Shown: positions 9,370-19,284 of the stretch, in pieces
Numbering within the stretch: the stretch's first letter is position 1
Layout: the number at the start of each line of letters is the position of its first letter
Source of the DNA: Bacteroidetes bacterium HGW-Bacteroidetes-17
GTDB lineage: Bacteria; Bacteroidota; Bacteroidia; Bacteroidales; GCA-2711565
NCBI GenBank assembly: GCA_002840985.1
Contig: PHDM01000030.1
Location: 1 to 43,642 of the forward strand
Direction: 5' to 3'
Length of the DNA: 43,642 bases
The notes under the pieces: model-generated
What the model saw: the letters and a program-made list of their open reading frames with translations, nothing else
What the model was told of the DNA's origin: nothing
Database searches by the model: none
Position numbers and translations under genes: made by a program

Positions 9370-10095
9370 TTAAGTTTTATTGCAATAAAGTTTTTTCATT
9401 TTCTCAATGTCCTTTTTGTCATTTTGTAACTTGACCTCTTTCCTGGGGGGAGTAAGGTTAAAGTTTTCAGGATACCTGGCAGTTATATGACGGTAAAAAT
9501 CCTGAATAATTTTTAAATCTTCCTCATAATTGCCACTAGGGTAGAGAACAGGTCCCACTCCGGCTTCTTTCTTTGCATAATCGGCATATCCCATGGCAAT
9601 GGGTACGTTGGCCCGTTGGGCAATATGGTAAAATCCTTTTTTCCAACGGTTAGATAATTTTCTTGTTCCTTCAGGAGTGATAAGAACATATAACGAATCA
9701 GTTTGGTTAAATAGTTCAACAACCTGATCAATCATATTATTGTTTTTTCCACGGTCAACCGCTATACCACCCCAAGCCCTTAAAATTCCTCCGAAAGGGA
9801 AAACGAAAACTTCTTTTTTGATCAGGAATGTCAGCTTCACACCAATGGCAAAATAGGCAAGTCGCCCAACGAAAAAATCGACATTACTGGTGTGTGGTGC
9901 TGCAATAACAACACATTTATCAACACCAGGAGGAATAATCCCGTTGAGTTTCCATCCCCAGATTTTTAAAATAATTTTAGCAATTAATTTCAAACCATGT
10001 ACGAATTGAGTTTTGTAAATATAAGTAAATATTCGCGAGGGATAATTTGATTCAATGCACAATTTGAAAAATCGTGAATTAAATATATAAAGCAA
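9370..10095 (-). CDS. 1-acylglycerol-3-phosphate O-acyltransferase-like (PlsC superfamily)
   Basis: AAPHTSNVDFFVGR (H-x4-D motif) and TPEGTRKLSNRWKKGFYHIA. True start may be downstream. Confidence 0.82.
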   Translation of the reverse strand: MLYIFNSRFFKLCIESNYPSRIFTYIYKTQFVHGLKLIAKIILKIWGWKLNGIIPPGVDKCVVIAAPHTSNVDFFVGRLAYFAIGVKLTFLIKKEVFVFPFGGILRAWGGIAVDRGKNNNMIDQVVELFNQTDSLYVLITPEGTRKLSNRWKKGFYHIAQRANVPIAMGYADYAKKEAGVGPVLYPSGNYEEDLKIIQDFYRHITARYPENFNLTPPRKEVKLQNDKKDIEKMKKLYCNKT

Positions 10096-10170
10096 TGAAT
10101 TGATTAGAGGAATGCAGGAATTTTGCTAATAAAAATTAATATTTTAACTAAATTGCTGATAGAGCATAAA

Positions 10171-11928
10171 TTAAAATTCAATCTCCAAATCCAGCTGATC
10201 CTTTAAGTCCTGAAGAGCCGGGTTTTTTTTCTTCATCTCATCAAATTTTTCTTCGTCGGTATAGGCCGTATTATTTTCTTCTTTTAAGGTAATAACCGAT
10301 TGTAAACTTAATTTTTGATTTTGCAGATGTTCTTTTAAATAAGCCTGAACCTTGTTTATATTCTGACGATCATTGGCAATAACCTTATTATCGGTTTTAA
10401 ATTCAACTAAATAATTATCCTTTAAGATAGGGGTGTATTTCCGAAGTGCGTTAACAAAACTGGGAGTTTGATCTGCTTCGGAAGATAAATAATTGCTCCA
10501 TTGGGTTTCCAAGTCTTCCTGTGTAAAATCGGTGTCGGGCAATGTATGAATTGTGCTTTTATAAGTGCTTGCTTCTTCCTCAACTTTATTGATATTTCCT
10601 TTGATTGAAATACTGCCCGGCATTCTGGGACCCGTCTTTTTTTGAACCGGTTTTGGTTCGGGATCCTTCACAGGTACTGTTTTAGGTTCATTTACAATGG
10701 TTGGCTGAGACACTGCTTGTGGTTCATTTGTCAATGGTTTTGGAATTGGTTCACTGACAATTGATTTTGTAGATTGGTTTTCAGTTTTTTTTTGAGGAGG
10801 AATGATGATCGGCTCAGATTGAGGATGTAAAGCTCCTGATTTTAATGAACACATTTGCATCAAACTTAATTCTAAACGCAAACGCTTATTGTTACTTCCT
10901 CTATATTCAATATCACAATGGTTGATAATTTCCAAACCTTTTATTAAAAACATGATATCTGCCTGTTTAGCTTGCTCGGCATAGCGACTTTTAATATTTT
11001 CACCTACCTCTAATAAGGATAAGGTTGCTTTATCTTTACAAACTAAAAGATTTCTTAAATGCTCGGCAAGTCCAATAATAAAATGCTGTCCATCGAAACC
11101 ATTTTCAAAAATATCGTTGAGGATAAGTAATGAATTGGTAATGTCATTTTTAAGTGTAGCATCAACGATTTTAAAATAATAATCGTAATCTAAGATATTC
11201 AGATTATCGATCACATTTTTATAAGTAATATTTGCACTTGAAAAACTTACAAGTTGATCAAAAATTGAAAGAGCATCTCTTAAGGCTCCATCCGCTTTTT
11301 GTGCAATAATATGTAAGGCATCTGTTTCGGCTTCGATATGCTCGTTTTGTGCAACGAATTTTAGATGATTCGCAATATCTTCAACCCCGATTCTTTTAAA
11401 ATCAAAAATCTGACAGCGTGATAAAATGGTTGGAATAATTTTATGCTTTTCGGTAGTAGCCAAAATAAATTTGGCATATGGAGGTGGTTCTTCTAAGGTC
11501 TTCAAAAAGGCATTAAATGCATTTGACGACAGCATATGAACCTCATCAATGATATAAACTTTGTATTTTCCTACCTGAGGGGGTATTCGAACTTGTTCAA
11601 CCAGATTTCGAATATCCTCAACTGAGTTATTAGATGCCGCATCCAATTCGTGGATATTGAAAGAAGCAGCGTTATTAAAGGAAGTACAAGATTCACATTT
11701 GTTACAGGCCTCAATGTTTTCCGATAGATTTTGACAATTAATTGTTTTTGCCATGATTCGGGCACAGGTTGTTTTACCAATCCCTCTAGGGCCGCAAAAT
11801 AAAAATGCCTGAGCTAAAATATTGTTTTTGATGGCATTCTTCAGTGTTGAGGTAATTGAGTTTTGTCCAACCACGGTGTCGAATGTGGCAGGCCTGTACT
11901 TTCGTGCAGAAACAATAAAATTTTCCAT
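10171..11928 (-). CDS. dnaX: DNA polymerase III subunit gamma/tau
   Basis: ARKYRPATFDTVVGQ, GPRGIGKTTCARIMAK (Walker A), four Cys zinc module, DEVHMLS, TLEEPPPYAKFILATTE. Start trimmed from the ORF-track start to MENFIVSARKYRP. Confidence 0.96.
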   Translation of the reverse strand: MENFIVSARKYRPATFDTVVGQNSITSTLKNAIKNNILAQAFLFCGPRGIGKTTCARIMAKTINCQNLSENIEACNKCESCTSFNNAASFNIHELDAASNNSVEDIRNLVEQVRIPPQVGKYKVYIIDEVHMLSSNAFNAFLKTLEEPPPYAKFILATTEKHKIIPTILSRCQIFDFKRIGVEDIANHLKFVAQNEHIEAETDALHIIAQKADGALRDALSIFDQLVSFSSANITYKNVIDNLNILDYDYYFKIVDATLKNDITNSLLILNDIFENGFDGQHFIIGLAEHLRNLLVCKDKATLSLLEVGENIKSRYAEQAKQADIMFLIKGLEIINHCDIEYRGSNNKRLRLELSLMQMCSLKSGALHPQSEPIIIPPQKKTENQSTKSIVSEPIPKPLTNEPQAVSQPTIVNEPKTVPVKDPEPKPVQKKTGPRMPGSISIKGNINKVEEEASTYKSTIHTLPDTDFTQEDLETQWSNYLSSEADQTPSFVNALRKYTPILKDNYLVEFKTDNKVIANDRQNINKVQAYLKEHLQNQKLSLQSVITLKEENNTAYTDEEKFDEMKKKNPALQDLKDQLDLEIEF

Positions 11929-12044
11929 AATCAGTTTCGGGTATAATTTTCTGGTCAAAAATAAGAAAAAAACAGCACTACTAACGCAATTAGATGATTA
12001 ATGACCGATTCAACAATGCTTTATTAGCAAGGATAGGATGGAAT

Positions 12045-12142
12045 GAATAATGGAAAATGATTAATGAAAAATGAAAAGTGAAGAACGAAAAGTGAATAAT
12101 CAATTATCATTGATCAATAAACATTAATCAATAATTATTAGA
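12045..12142. repeat. Degenerate heptanucleotide array with arms of opposite sense
   Basis: 14 consecutive 7-mers in exact register: GAATAAT GGAAAAT GATTAAT GAAAAAT GAAAAGT GAAGAAC GAAAAGT GAATAAT CAATTAT CATTGAT CAATAAA CATTAAT CAATAAT TATTAGA. Confidence 0.8.
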
Positions 12143-12189
12143 GGTTTTTCAAATCTGGTTTTTGGGTTTATTTTAGGCTCTTGAAATAC

Positions 12190-12217
12190 TTGTCAAGTAA
12201 TTTAAGAACTATCTTTG
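12190..12217 (+). promoter_or_regulatory. Candidate Bacteroidota sigma-70-type promoter for the deacetylase-like gene
   Basis: TTG (12190-12192) then TATCTTTG (12210-12217), matching -7 TAnnTTTG. Confidence 0.45.
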
Positions 12218-12248
12218 TTGTAAATAAGCACATTTTATTGAGGGTATT

Positions 12249-13544
12249 ATGATCCTGGTTTATTCAGATGTTAACTCTTCTCGGCTTAAATATGTTATAA
12301 GATTGCTCTTTAATGATATTTTAAGGACTGAATATCAACTATGCAATAATCTTGAAGAGTTTAAGGAGAGTAATGATGCAAAGATCAATTACTCCGATTT
12401 GCATATTCAAAATGCAATTTCAATTCGCCCATCATTGCTGCTTTTTGAATCGAACATTTTCGATAAGGAAATCATCGTTGAAGATTGGGAAGGCTTGCCT
12501 GTTTTTTTCCTGACAGATAAAAATGCGGATATTCCGTATGATATTTTTTCAGTAATATTTTATTTGGTTTCGCGATATGAAGAATATCTGGAACCCAAAA
12601 GTCTGGATCAGCATGGTCGGTTCAAGGCTGAATCATCGATTGCCTTTAAGCATCATTTTCTGGAACGACCATTGGTTAATCAAATTGCGCTGAAGCTTAA
12701 AGAAAAAATAACCTTAAAAAGTCCTGAAATCACCTTTTTTCAACCTAAGTATCAATATGTCCCAACTTTTGATGTAGATATTGCTTTTTCATATATTGGA
12801 AAGGGGTTTTGGCGAAATACCGGGGGTATGGTCAGGTCTTTTCTGAAGCTTGAATTCAAAAAGCTTACAGAACGATTTAATGTTCTACTTGGCCTCATCC
12901 CTGATCCATTCAATAATTTTGATTTTATCTTTGGCGAACTTGGGAAAGAAAATTACAATGCGATCATTTTTATGAATCTTGGGAAGTATGGGAGATATGA
13001 TAAAAATATATCCTTTCAGAATTTGAAGTTCTTCCGTTTACTTAAGAACTTAAATGAAAAAGCGCAAATCAATATTCACCCTTCGTATACTTCAAATTCG
13101 GATCTAAGTTTACTAAGAGATGAAATAGCAAAACTCGAGCATATTTTGGGGGGCGATGTGATTAGGTCGCGGCAGCATTTTCTGATTCTTAATTTTCCGG
13201 AAACATACAGAAATTTAATTGAACTGGGCATCATTGAAGATTACTCCTTAGGTTATGCGTCGCAATTGGGGTTCAGGGCAAGTATCTGCACGCCATTTAG
13301 GTTTTATGATTTATTGAATGAGGAAGAGACCCGATTGGTGATCAGGCCATTTGCTTTCATGGATGGGACGATGACCGATTACCTGAAGTTAAATCCGGAT
13401 GAAATGTTAATTCAGGTACAACGAATTTCCGATTCAGTAAGAAAGGTAGGAGGAGATTTGATCGGAATCTGGCATAATTCATCGATTGCCGAAGATGAAG
13501 GAATAGAAAAACTATTCGTAAAAACATTATCAATTTTGAAATAG
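12249..13544 (+). CDS. Polysaccharide deacetylase family protein (DUF7033-like N-terminus)
   Basis: FDVDIAFSYIGKGFWRN; NIHPSYTSN; RQHFL; overall resembles the Bacteroidota deacetylase-like family. Confidence 0.75.
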   Translation: MILVYSDVNSSRLKYVIRLLFNDILRTEYQLCNNLEEFKESNDAKINYSDLHIQNAISIRPSLLLFESNIFDKEIIVEDWEGLPVFFLTDKNADIPYDIFSVIFYLVSRYEEYLEPKSLDQHGRFKAESSIAFKHHFLERPLVNQIALKLKEKITLKSPEITFFQPKYQYVPTFDVDIAFSYIGKGFWRNTGGMVRSFLKLEFKKLTERFNVLLGLIPDPFNNFDFIFGELGKENYNAIIFMNLGKYGRYDKNISFQNLKFFRLLKNLNEKAQINIHPSYTSNSDLSLLRDEIAKLEHILGGDVIRSRQHFLILNFPETYRNLIELGIIEDYSLGYASQLGFRASICTPFRFYDLLNEEETRLVIRPFAFMDGTMTDYLKLNPDEMLIQVQRISDSVRKVGGDLIGIWHNSSIAEDEGIEKLFVKTLSILK

Positions 13545-14486
13545 ATGGAAATACGATATCTTAAAAATCATGAAATTGATAAAGTGAAATGGGATACCTG
13601 TATTTCCAAATCATTTAATGGAATTATCTACGCTTATTCGTGGTACCTTGATATTGTATGTGAGGATTGGGATGCCTTGATTGATGGAGATTATTTGCGG
13701 GTTTTTCCTTTACCTGTAAAACGAAAATTTGGGGTCAATCTGATATATCAACCATTTTTCACTCAGCAACTTGGCATAATTTCACAAAATATACTCACGC
13801 AAGAGGTGGTTACAGAATTCTTGAATGCCATCCCAAAAGCATTTAATTATATTGAAATTCAACTGAACAATTTTAATAAAGTTGATCATACTCAATTCGA
13901 AATTAAGCCATTATTAAACCATGAACTGGATCTGATCAATAATTATGAAAACATCAAAAAAAGATATGCGGAGAACTTAAAAAGAAAGTTGAAAAAAACT
14001 GCTGAATCAGGTCTCTTTATTAACATCAATGCCAATCCTGATGAAATAATCAAACTCTTCATCCATAATAAGGGAAAGCATATTCGCCATTTAAAAGAAA
14101 ACGATTATATAACCCTGCGTAGAATCATTTATACTGCAATTCATCGTGGCATTGCACAAGTTTATGGGGTTTACGATTCGGGTAATATCTTGTGTGCAGG
14201 TGGTTTTTTCCTTCTGTCAAATCGAAAATTGACCTTTCTTTTTTCGGGTTTAAGTAAGGAAGGCAGGGAAATGAATTCAATGGCTTTTTTGCTTGATCAA
14301 GTGATTAAAGTAAATAGCAACCAGCATCTGACTTTCGATTTTGAAGGATCAAACGATCCCGGGTTGGCAAAATTTTACAAGAGTTTCGGTTCAAAAGAAA
14401 TTATTTACTACAATTTGATCATAAGCAGATTAAATATGATATATAAAATTGGATTGAAGTTATGGCGTATAGCTAAGTTCAGGTAA
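13545..14486 (+). CDS. GNAT/FemAB-like acyltransferase-fold protein
   Basis: Starts directly after the preceding stop. RYAENLKRKLKKTAESGL, AQVYGVYDSGNILCAGGFFL, DFEGSNDPGLAKFYKSFGS resemble FemAB/GNAT-like proteins. Confidence 0.7.
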   Translation: MEIRYLKNHEIDKVKWDTCISKSFNGIIYAYSWYLDIVCEDWDALIDGDYLRVFPLPVKRKFGVNLIYQPFFTQQLGIISQNILTQEVVTEFLNAIPKAFNYIEIQLNNFNKVDHTQFEIKPLLNHELDLINNYENIKKRYAENLKRKLKKTAESGLFININANPDEIIKLFIHNKGKHIRHLKENDYITLRRIIYTAIHRGIAQVYGVYDSGNILCAGGFFLLSNRKLTFLFSGLSKEGREMNSMAFLLDQVIKVNSNQHLTFDFEGSNDPGLAKFYKSFGSKEIIYYNLIISRLNMIYKIGLKLWRIAKFR

Positions 14487-14524
14487 ACATGACAATTTAA
14501 TCGAAGTGATAATTTTCTTTTTAT

Positions 14525-14532
14525 TACATTTG
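14525..14532 (+). promoter_or_regulatory. Candidate -7 element upstream of upp::permease fusion
   Basis: TACATTTG matches TAnnTTTG; clear -33 element not seen. Confidence 0.35.
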
Positions 14533-14545
14533 TGAATCACTAAAT

Positions 14546-16411
14546 TTGATGCATATGGTTTATATTCTGGGAAAACATAACAGTTTGTTAAATCAGTTTT
14601 TATCCGAGCTCAGAGATGAGCACATTCAATTGGATCGTTATCGTTTTCGAAAGAATCTGGAACGACTGGGTGAAATTTTTGCCTATGAAATCAGTAAAAA
14701 GCTGGAATATGAGCAGAAAGGTGTTACAACACCTTTAGGAGTAGCCAATGTATTTGTATTGTCCCAACATCCTGTTCTTTCTACAATTTTCAGAGCTGGT
14801 TTACCCTTGCATCAAGGGATGTTGAATTTCTTTGATCATGCTGATAATGCCTTTGTTTCTGCATATCGCAAGTATCATAAAAATCAAAAATTTGATATCC
14901 GGATCGAATATGCTTCAAGCCCCGATCTTGATGGTCGAATATTAATTCTTTCGGATGTGATGCTGGCAACAGGAGCATCGATCGTCTTGGCATACAGAGA
15001 ACTCCTTCATATGGGAAATCCAAAGCATACCCATATTGTAGCTGCCGTTGCAAGCGCAGAAGGGGTTGAATATATTAAGAAAAATTTACCATCGACCAAA
15101 GTTACCCTTTGGGTAGGTGCTGTTGATGATGAATTGACTGCCCAATCATACATTGTTCCCGGCTTGTTTATGACAAAATTTCTGATCATAGAAAATATTA
15201 AAATTTCACTTGAGTCTATTCGATCGCATATGTTGAGAAGCATTCTCACTGTTCTGATTATTGCATTTGGGATAATGGCCCTCGTTGGTATTCTAACTGC
15301 TATTGATTCAATTAAATACTCCTTAACCGATAGTTTCGCGATGATGGGTGCAAATACTTTTACAATTCGAAACAGGGAAATTATTATACGCATGGGAGGT
15401 GGAGGTAATGATGCAAAAAGATTCAGGTCAATTACGATAGATGAGGCAACTACTTTTAAAGAGGAATTTAAAATTCCTGCCTCTGTTTCGGTTTACACTT
15501 ATGGAACTAATTCTGCTACTTTAAAATTTGAATCCGAAAAAACAGATCCGAATGTTCCGGTAATTGGTTCTGATGAAGGTTATTTAATAACTTCGGGATT
15601 GGAGATTGAGAAAGGACGGAATTTTAATGTAAATGAAGTGCATTTCGGGAATAATGTAACTATTATAGGAAGCGAAGTTGCAAAACGATTGTTTAAATCA
15701 AATGTTGACCCTATCGACAAAATAATCTCAATTGGTCCTGGAAAGTATAAGGTAATTGGGGTGTTGAAAGAGAAAGGCTCAAGTATTGGGGCGAGTGATC
15801 GTTTGGCAGTCGTACCACTGACGAATGTTAGGCAGTATTTTTCCAGAGCAAACATGAATTATACAATCAATGTAATGACTTCCAGAGCGGAAGATACAGA
15901 GGCTGCAATAGGTGAAGCAACAGGATTGTTTCGTGTAATTCGCAAAGATAAACTTGGAGAAGTAGATACTTTTGGAATAGCCAAAAGTGACCTTATTGCT
16001 GATACCCTTATAAGTATGATGAGCTATGTTACCATGGCCGCAACATTTATTGGACTGATTACGTTGCTTGGAGCGGCCATAGGTTTAATGAACATCATGC
16101 TGGTGTCGGTGACCGAACGAACACGGGAGATTGGTATCAGAAAGGCCATGGGCGCGACAAGCATTACAATTAGGAATCAATTTTTTGTGGAAGCAATCGT
16201 AATTGGACAAATTGGTGGTCTTTTGGGAATTGTCCTAGGGATTTTGATAGGGAATATTCTTTCTTTATCCATCGGTAGTGCCTTTATCGTTCCTTGGTTA
16301 TGGATCTTATTGGGCGTTGTTTTGTGTTTTATCGTAGCCATTATTTCAGGAATTATTCCTGCAAATAAAGCAGCACGGCTTGATCCAATTGATGCTTTGC
16401 GATACGAATAG
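14546..16411 (+). CDS. Chimeric ORF: uracil phosphoribosyltransferase (to about 15166) fused in frame to MacB/FtsX-type ABC permease (from about 15170)
   Basis: N-terminal [45 protein letters not shown] and SYIVPGL are [53 protein letters not shown] to [12 protein letters not shown] and [12 protein letters not shown] is a MacB-like permease. Likely start ATG at 14549 or 14555. Confidence 0.9.
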   Translation: MMHMVYILGKHNSLLNQFLSELRDEHIQLDRYRFRKNLERLGEIFAYEISKKLEYEQKGVTTPLGVANVFVLSQHPVLSTIFRAGLPLHQGMLNFFDHADNAFVSAYRKYHKNQKFDIRIEYASSPDLDGRILILSDVMLATGASIVLAYRELLHMGNPKHTHIVAAVASAEGVEYIKKNLPSTKVTLWVGAVDDELTAQSYIVPGLFMTKFLIIENIKISLESIRSHMLRSILTVLIIAFGIMALVGILTAIDSIKYSLTDSFAMMGANTFTIRNREIIIRMGGGGNDAKRFRSITIDEATTFKEEFKIPASVSVYTYGTNSATLKFESEKTDPNVPVIGSDEGYLITSGLEIEKGRNFNVNEVHFGNNVTIIGSEVAKRLFKSNVDPIDKIISIGPGKYKVIGVLKEKGSSIGASDRLAVVPLTNVRQYFSRANMNYTINVMTSRAEDTEAAIGEATGLFRVIRKDKLGEVDTFGIAKSDLIADTLISMMSYVTMAATFIGLITLLGAAIGLMNIMLVSVTERTREIGIRKAMGATSITIRNQFFVEAIVIGQIGGLLGIVLGILIGNILSLSIGSAFIVPWLWILLGVVLCFIVAIISGIIPANKAARLDPIDALRYE

Positions 16412-16417
16412 GATAAG

Positions 16418-17749
16418 CTAATTGTTTGGCCCAATTATTTTTTCAAAACCGAGGAGTTGATCGTAGACCGAACCCGGGTCACGATAATATACAAAAATCG
16501 AATATTCATTGTTGGTTTCATAATGACTGCCCTCGGTTAGTAAAATGCTACCAGCTAATTCACCGTTTTCTTTAACAATGTATTGATAATCATAATAGCC
16601 TTGCTTTAACAACAAAAGGCCATCAAAACAATTATTTGCTGGATTAAAAACCATTTTGGTGGCTTCATTTGGCATCCCTTCAATGAGTGCCCCTGTTAAA
16701 AAAATATCCTTGTCCAGCAATTCTGGTATAGCTTGAAGTTTAAAATGGACCCAACAATAGTTTGCTTCGGTCGAACTGTTTTCATCATCTTCGGTTTTAA
16801 TAAGTTTTTTGCCGTTAAGGTCATTCTCAAAAGCATAATTGTTCCCATTCCTTGGCTTGTCTTCCAAAAGTGAAACATGATAACCATCCCTCAAATAGTC
16901 AATTGAATTTATGTTGATGGCTTTATATTTTAAACTCTTAATATTGAGGGCCCTATATTCATTTCCCCCATAAAAAATACTTTTATTATTGAAATGATAA
17001 TCCAGTATATCCCCTTGATTCCTTACCGGATTGATATCAGTAATCATATTATCATCCCTGTTATTTTGCCTTATAATAATCTTTAATGATGCCGCAGGAT
17101 TTGGGATGTATAGATTCTTGAGAATGATTTTAAATCCGATTTCTTGCTTTTCTAATTTCGATTTTAGGGCGAGAGGAGGTTTAATACTCGCTTCAATTTT
17201 TATTTCAGGATCGACAATGCTGAATGTCCTGATAAAAGCAGGCTCATTTTGATTGTTGTTTTCAAAAACTTTAATGATGTAGTTGCCCGATTTAGTCAAA
17301 CGAAGATAGTCCGTAGGAAAAATTAATTCATAATGAATATAAGAGGTTGTAGTGTTTAGCGAGAATTGATAATCGCTGATCCGGTCGTTTGAGAATCCAT
17401 CGATATATTCGGCCGTCATTAGATCAGAAGGCTCCCAGTTTGAATTACAATGCACAATCGTGTAATCATAACTTTTAACTTCATCTTCCAGATCATCAAA
17501 AGCAAGTAATAGTTTTTCACCGGAATAAAGCCGAATAATGGGGTCCGACAATTCAAATCCAACTCTGTGAAGGATGACCGATTTAATATGGTCCCTGTCG
17601 GCAGCAATAGGTTTATCATTAGAGAATGAATCAATTACCATCGCCATCATTGATTTATTTCCCTGAAAGGAAAATAATAACGCAACGAAAAGCATGATAA
17701 ATGTCATCCGAAAAGCTTGCGAATAAATTTTAATGTTTAGGTATGTCAT
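16418..17749 (-). CDS. DUF5103-like / type IX secretion system plug protein
   Basis: Signal peptide region followed by IKSVILHRVGFELSDPIIRLYSGEKLLLAFDDLEDEVKSYDYTIVHCNSNWEPSDLMTAEYIDGF, typical of the DUF5103 family. Confidence 0.85.
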   Translation of the reverse strand: MTYLNIKIYSQAFRMTFIMLFVALLFSFQGNKSMMAMVIDSFSNDKPIAADRDHIKSVILHRVGFELSDPIIRLYSGEKLLLAFDDLEDEVKSYDYTIVHCNSNWEPSDLMTAEYIDGFSNDRISDYQFSLNTTTSYIHYELIFPTDYLRLTKSGNYIIKVFENNNQNEPAFIRTFSIVDPEIKIEASIKPPLALKSKLEKQEIGFKIILKNLYIPNPAASLKIIIRQNNRDDNMITDINPVRNQGDILDYHFNNKSIFYGGNEYRALNIKSLKYKAININSIDYLRDGYHVSLLEDKPRNGNNYAFENDLNGKKLIKTEDDENSSTEANYCWVHFKLQAIPELLDKDIFLTGALIEGMPNEATKMVFNPANNCFDGLLLLKQGYYDYQYIVKENGELAGSILLTEGSHYETNNEYSIFVYYRDPGSVYDQLLGFEKIIGPNN

Positions 17750-17907
17750 TTTTATTAGTTATATTTTTGCGCTAAATTTATCGCTTTTTAAAGCTTATTT
17801 ATACAAAAGTAAAAATAAGGTGTTATATTACACTTTGCTTCTTGTAAAACAGCATAAGTTGAGGTTTATTTTGTAAAATTGCATTTTTTATATTGACATT
17901 AAAATAA

Positions 17908-19257
17908 ATGCCGAAAATGATAAAAATTAAGAAGGGGTTGGACATCAAATTAATAGGAGAAGCCGAGAAGGTCGTAGCCGAACTTGATGTCAAAAATTTC
18001 GCCATTAAACCAACCGATTTTATTGGTGTATTCCCTAAAATGATAGTAAAAGAAGGTGATTTTGTAAAAGCAGGGTCACCTTTATTTATTGATAAATATC
18101 GAGATAATATCCAGTTTACTGCCCCTGTGAGCGGGAAGATTACTGAATTGAAAAGAGGCCCTAAGCGTGTCCTACTCGAAGTAAAGATAGAAGCCGATGG
18201 TAAAAATGATTACATTGATTTTGGAAAAGCTGATCCTAAGAATCTGGATAAGAAAGACGTGATTGCTAAATTATTGGAAAGTGGTACATGGCCCTTTATT
18301 CGTCAACGCCCATATTCTACAATTGCAAATCCAAATGATGAGCCAAAAGCCATTTTTATTTCGGCATTTGATTCAAATCCATTGGCACCCGATTACGACT
18401 TGTTAGTTCATGGTCAGGGAGAAACATTTCAGGCCGGACTTGACGCGTTAGTTAAGCTGACTAAAGGTAAAGTTCATCTGAATGTGAATAACATGGCAGC
18501 TCCTTCAAAGGTATATAGTAATTCAAAAAATGTTCAGATAAATGAATTTTCAGGTCCTCATCCTGCAGGAAATATAGGGACCCAAATTGCGCATATCGAT
18601 CCTATTAATAAAGGAGATATCGTTTGGTACCTTTACCCACAGGATGTTCTGACAATCGGAAGATTATTTTTGGAAGGTAAATATGACACGACTCGATTGA
18701 TCGCTTTTACAGGCTCCGAGGTATTAAGTCCCAAGTATTATAAAACTAAATTAGGTGCCAGTATTGAAGCATTTGCAATTAAAAATGTTTCAGATGTCAA
18801 AAAACGGTTTATAAGTGGGAACGTATTGACAGGTACCAAAATTGAGAGTACCGGTTATGTTTGTTCATACCATACACATGTGACTGTTATTCCTGAAGGC
18901 GATCAACATCAGTTTATGGGGTGGTTAATTCCTAGTCCAAAGAAACATAGTTTTTATCGCACTGCTCTTTCCTGGATGACTCCAAATAAAAAATTCAAAT
19001 TGAATACCAATCTTAATGGTGGCATTAGGGCTTTTGTTATGACTGGTGAGTTTGAAAAGGTTTTTCCTATGGATATTTATCCGATGCAATTGATAAAAGC
19101 CATCATGGTTGAAGATATAGATGCAATGGAAAACCTGGGAATTTATGAAGTAGATGAAGAAGATTTCGCTTTATGCGAATATATCAGTACTTCTAAAATC
19201 GAAATCCAATCTGTTGTTCGACATGGATTGGATATGATTAGAAAGGAAATGAGTTAA
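17908..19257 (+). CDS. nqrA: Na(+)-translocating NADH-quinone reductase subunit A
   Basis: IKIKKGLDIKLIGEAE start, AFDSNPLAPDYD, FSGPHPAGNIGTQIAHIDP, first gene of a complete nqrABCDEF set. Confidence 0.96.
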   Translation: MPKMIKIKKGLDIKLIGEAEKVVAELDVKNFAIKPTDFIGVFPKMIVKEGDFVKAGSPLFIDKYRDNIQFTAPVSGKITELKRGPKRVLLEVKIEADGKNDYIDFGKADPKNLDKKDVIAKLLESGTWPFIRQRPYSTIANPNDEPKAIFISAFDSNPLAPDYDLLVHGQGETFQAGLDALVKLTKGKVHLNVNNMAAPSKVYSNSKNVQINEFSGPHPAGNIGTQIAHIDPINKGDIVWYLYPQDVLTIGRLFLEGKYDTTRLIAFTGSEVLSPKYYKTKLGASIEAFAIKNVSDVKKRFISGNVLTGTKIESTGYVCSYHTHVTVIPEGDQHQFMGWLIPSPKKHSFYRTALSWMTPNKKFKLNTNLNGGIRAFVMTGEFEKVFPMDIYPMQLIKAIMVEDIDAMENLGIYEVDEEDFALCEYISTSKIEIQSVVRHGLDMIRKEMS

Positions 19258-19284
19258 GATATTGTTTAACCATTATATAGATTA

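Noticed and set aside
12045-12142. Array considered as a CRISPR
   Set aside because: Units are 7 nt with no repeat/spacer alternation and no cas genes nearby.
14546-16411. Fusion considered as a sequencing frameshift joining two normal genes
   Set aside because: The missing UPRT tail (GDAGD...) is not seen in alternate frames after the junction, so a single-base error would not explain it; assembly deletion remains possible and is noted in the finding.
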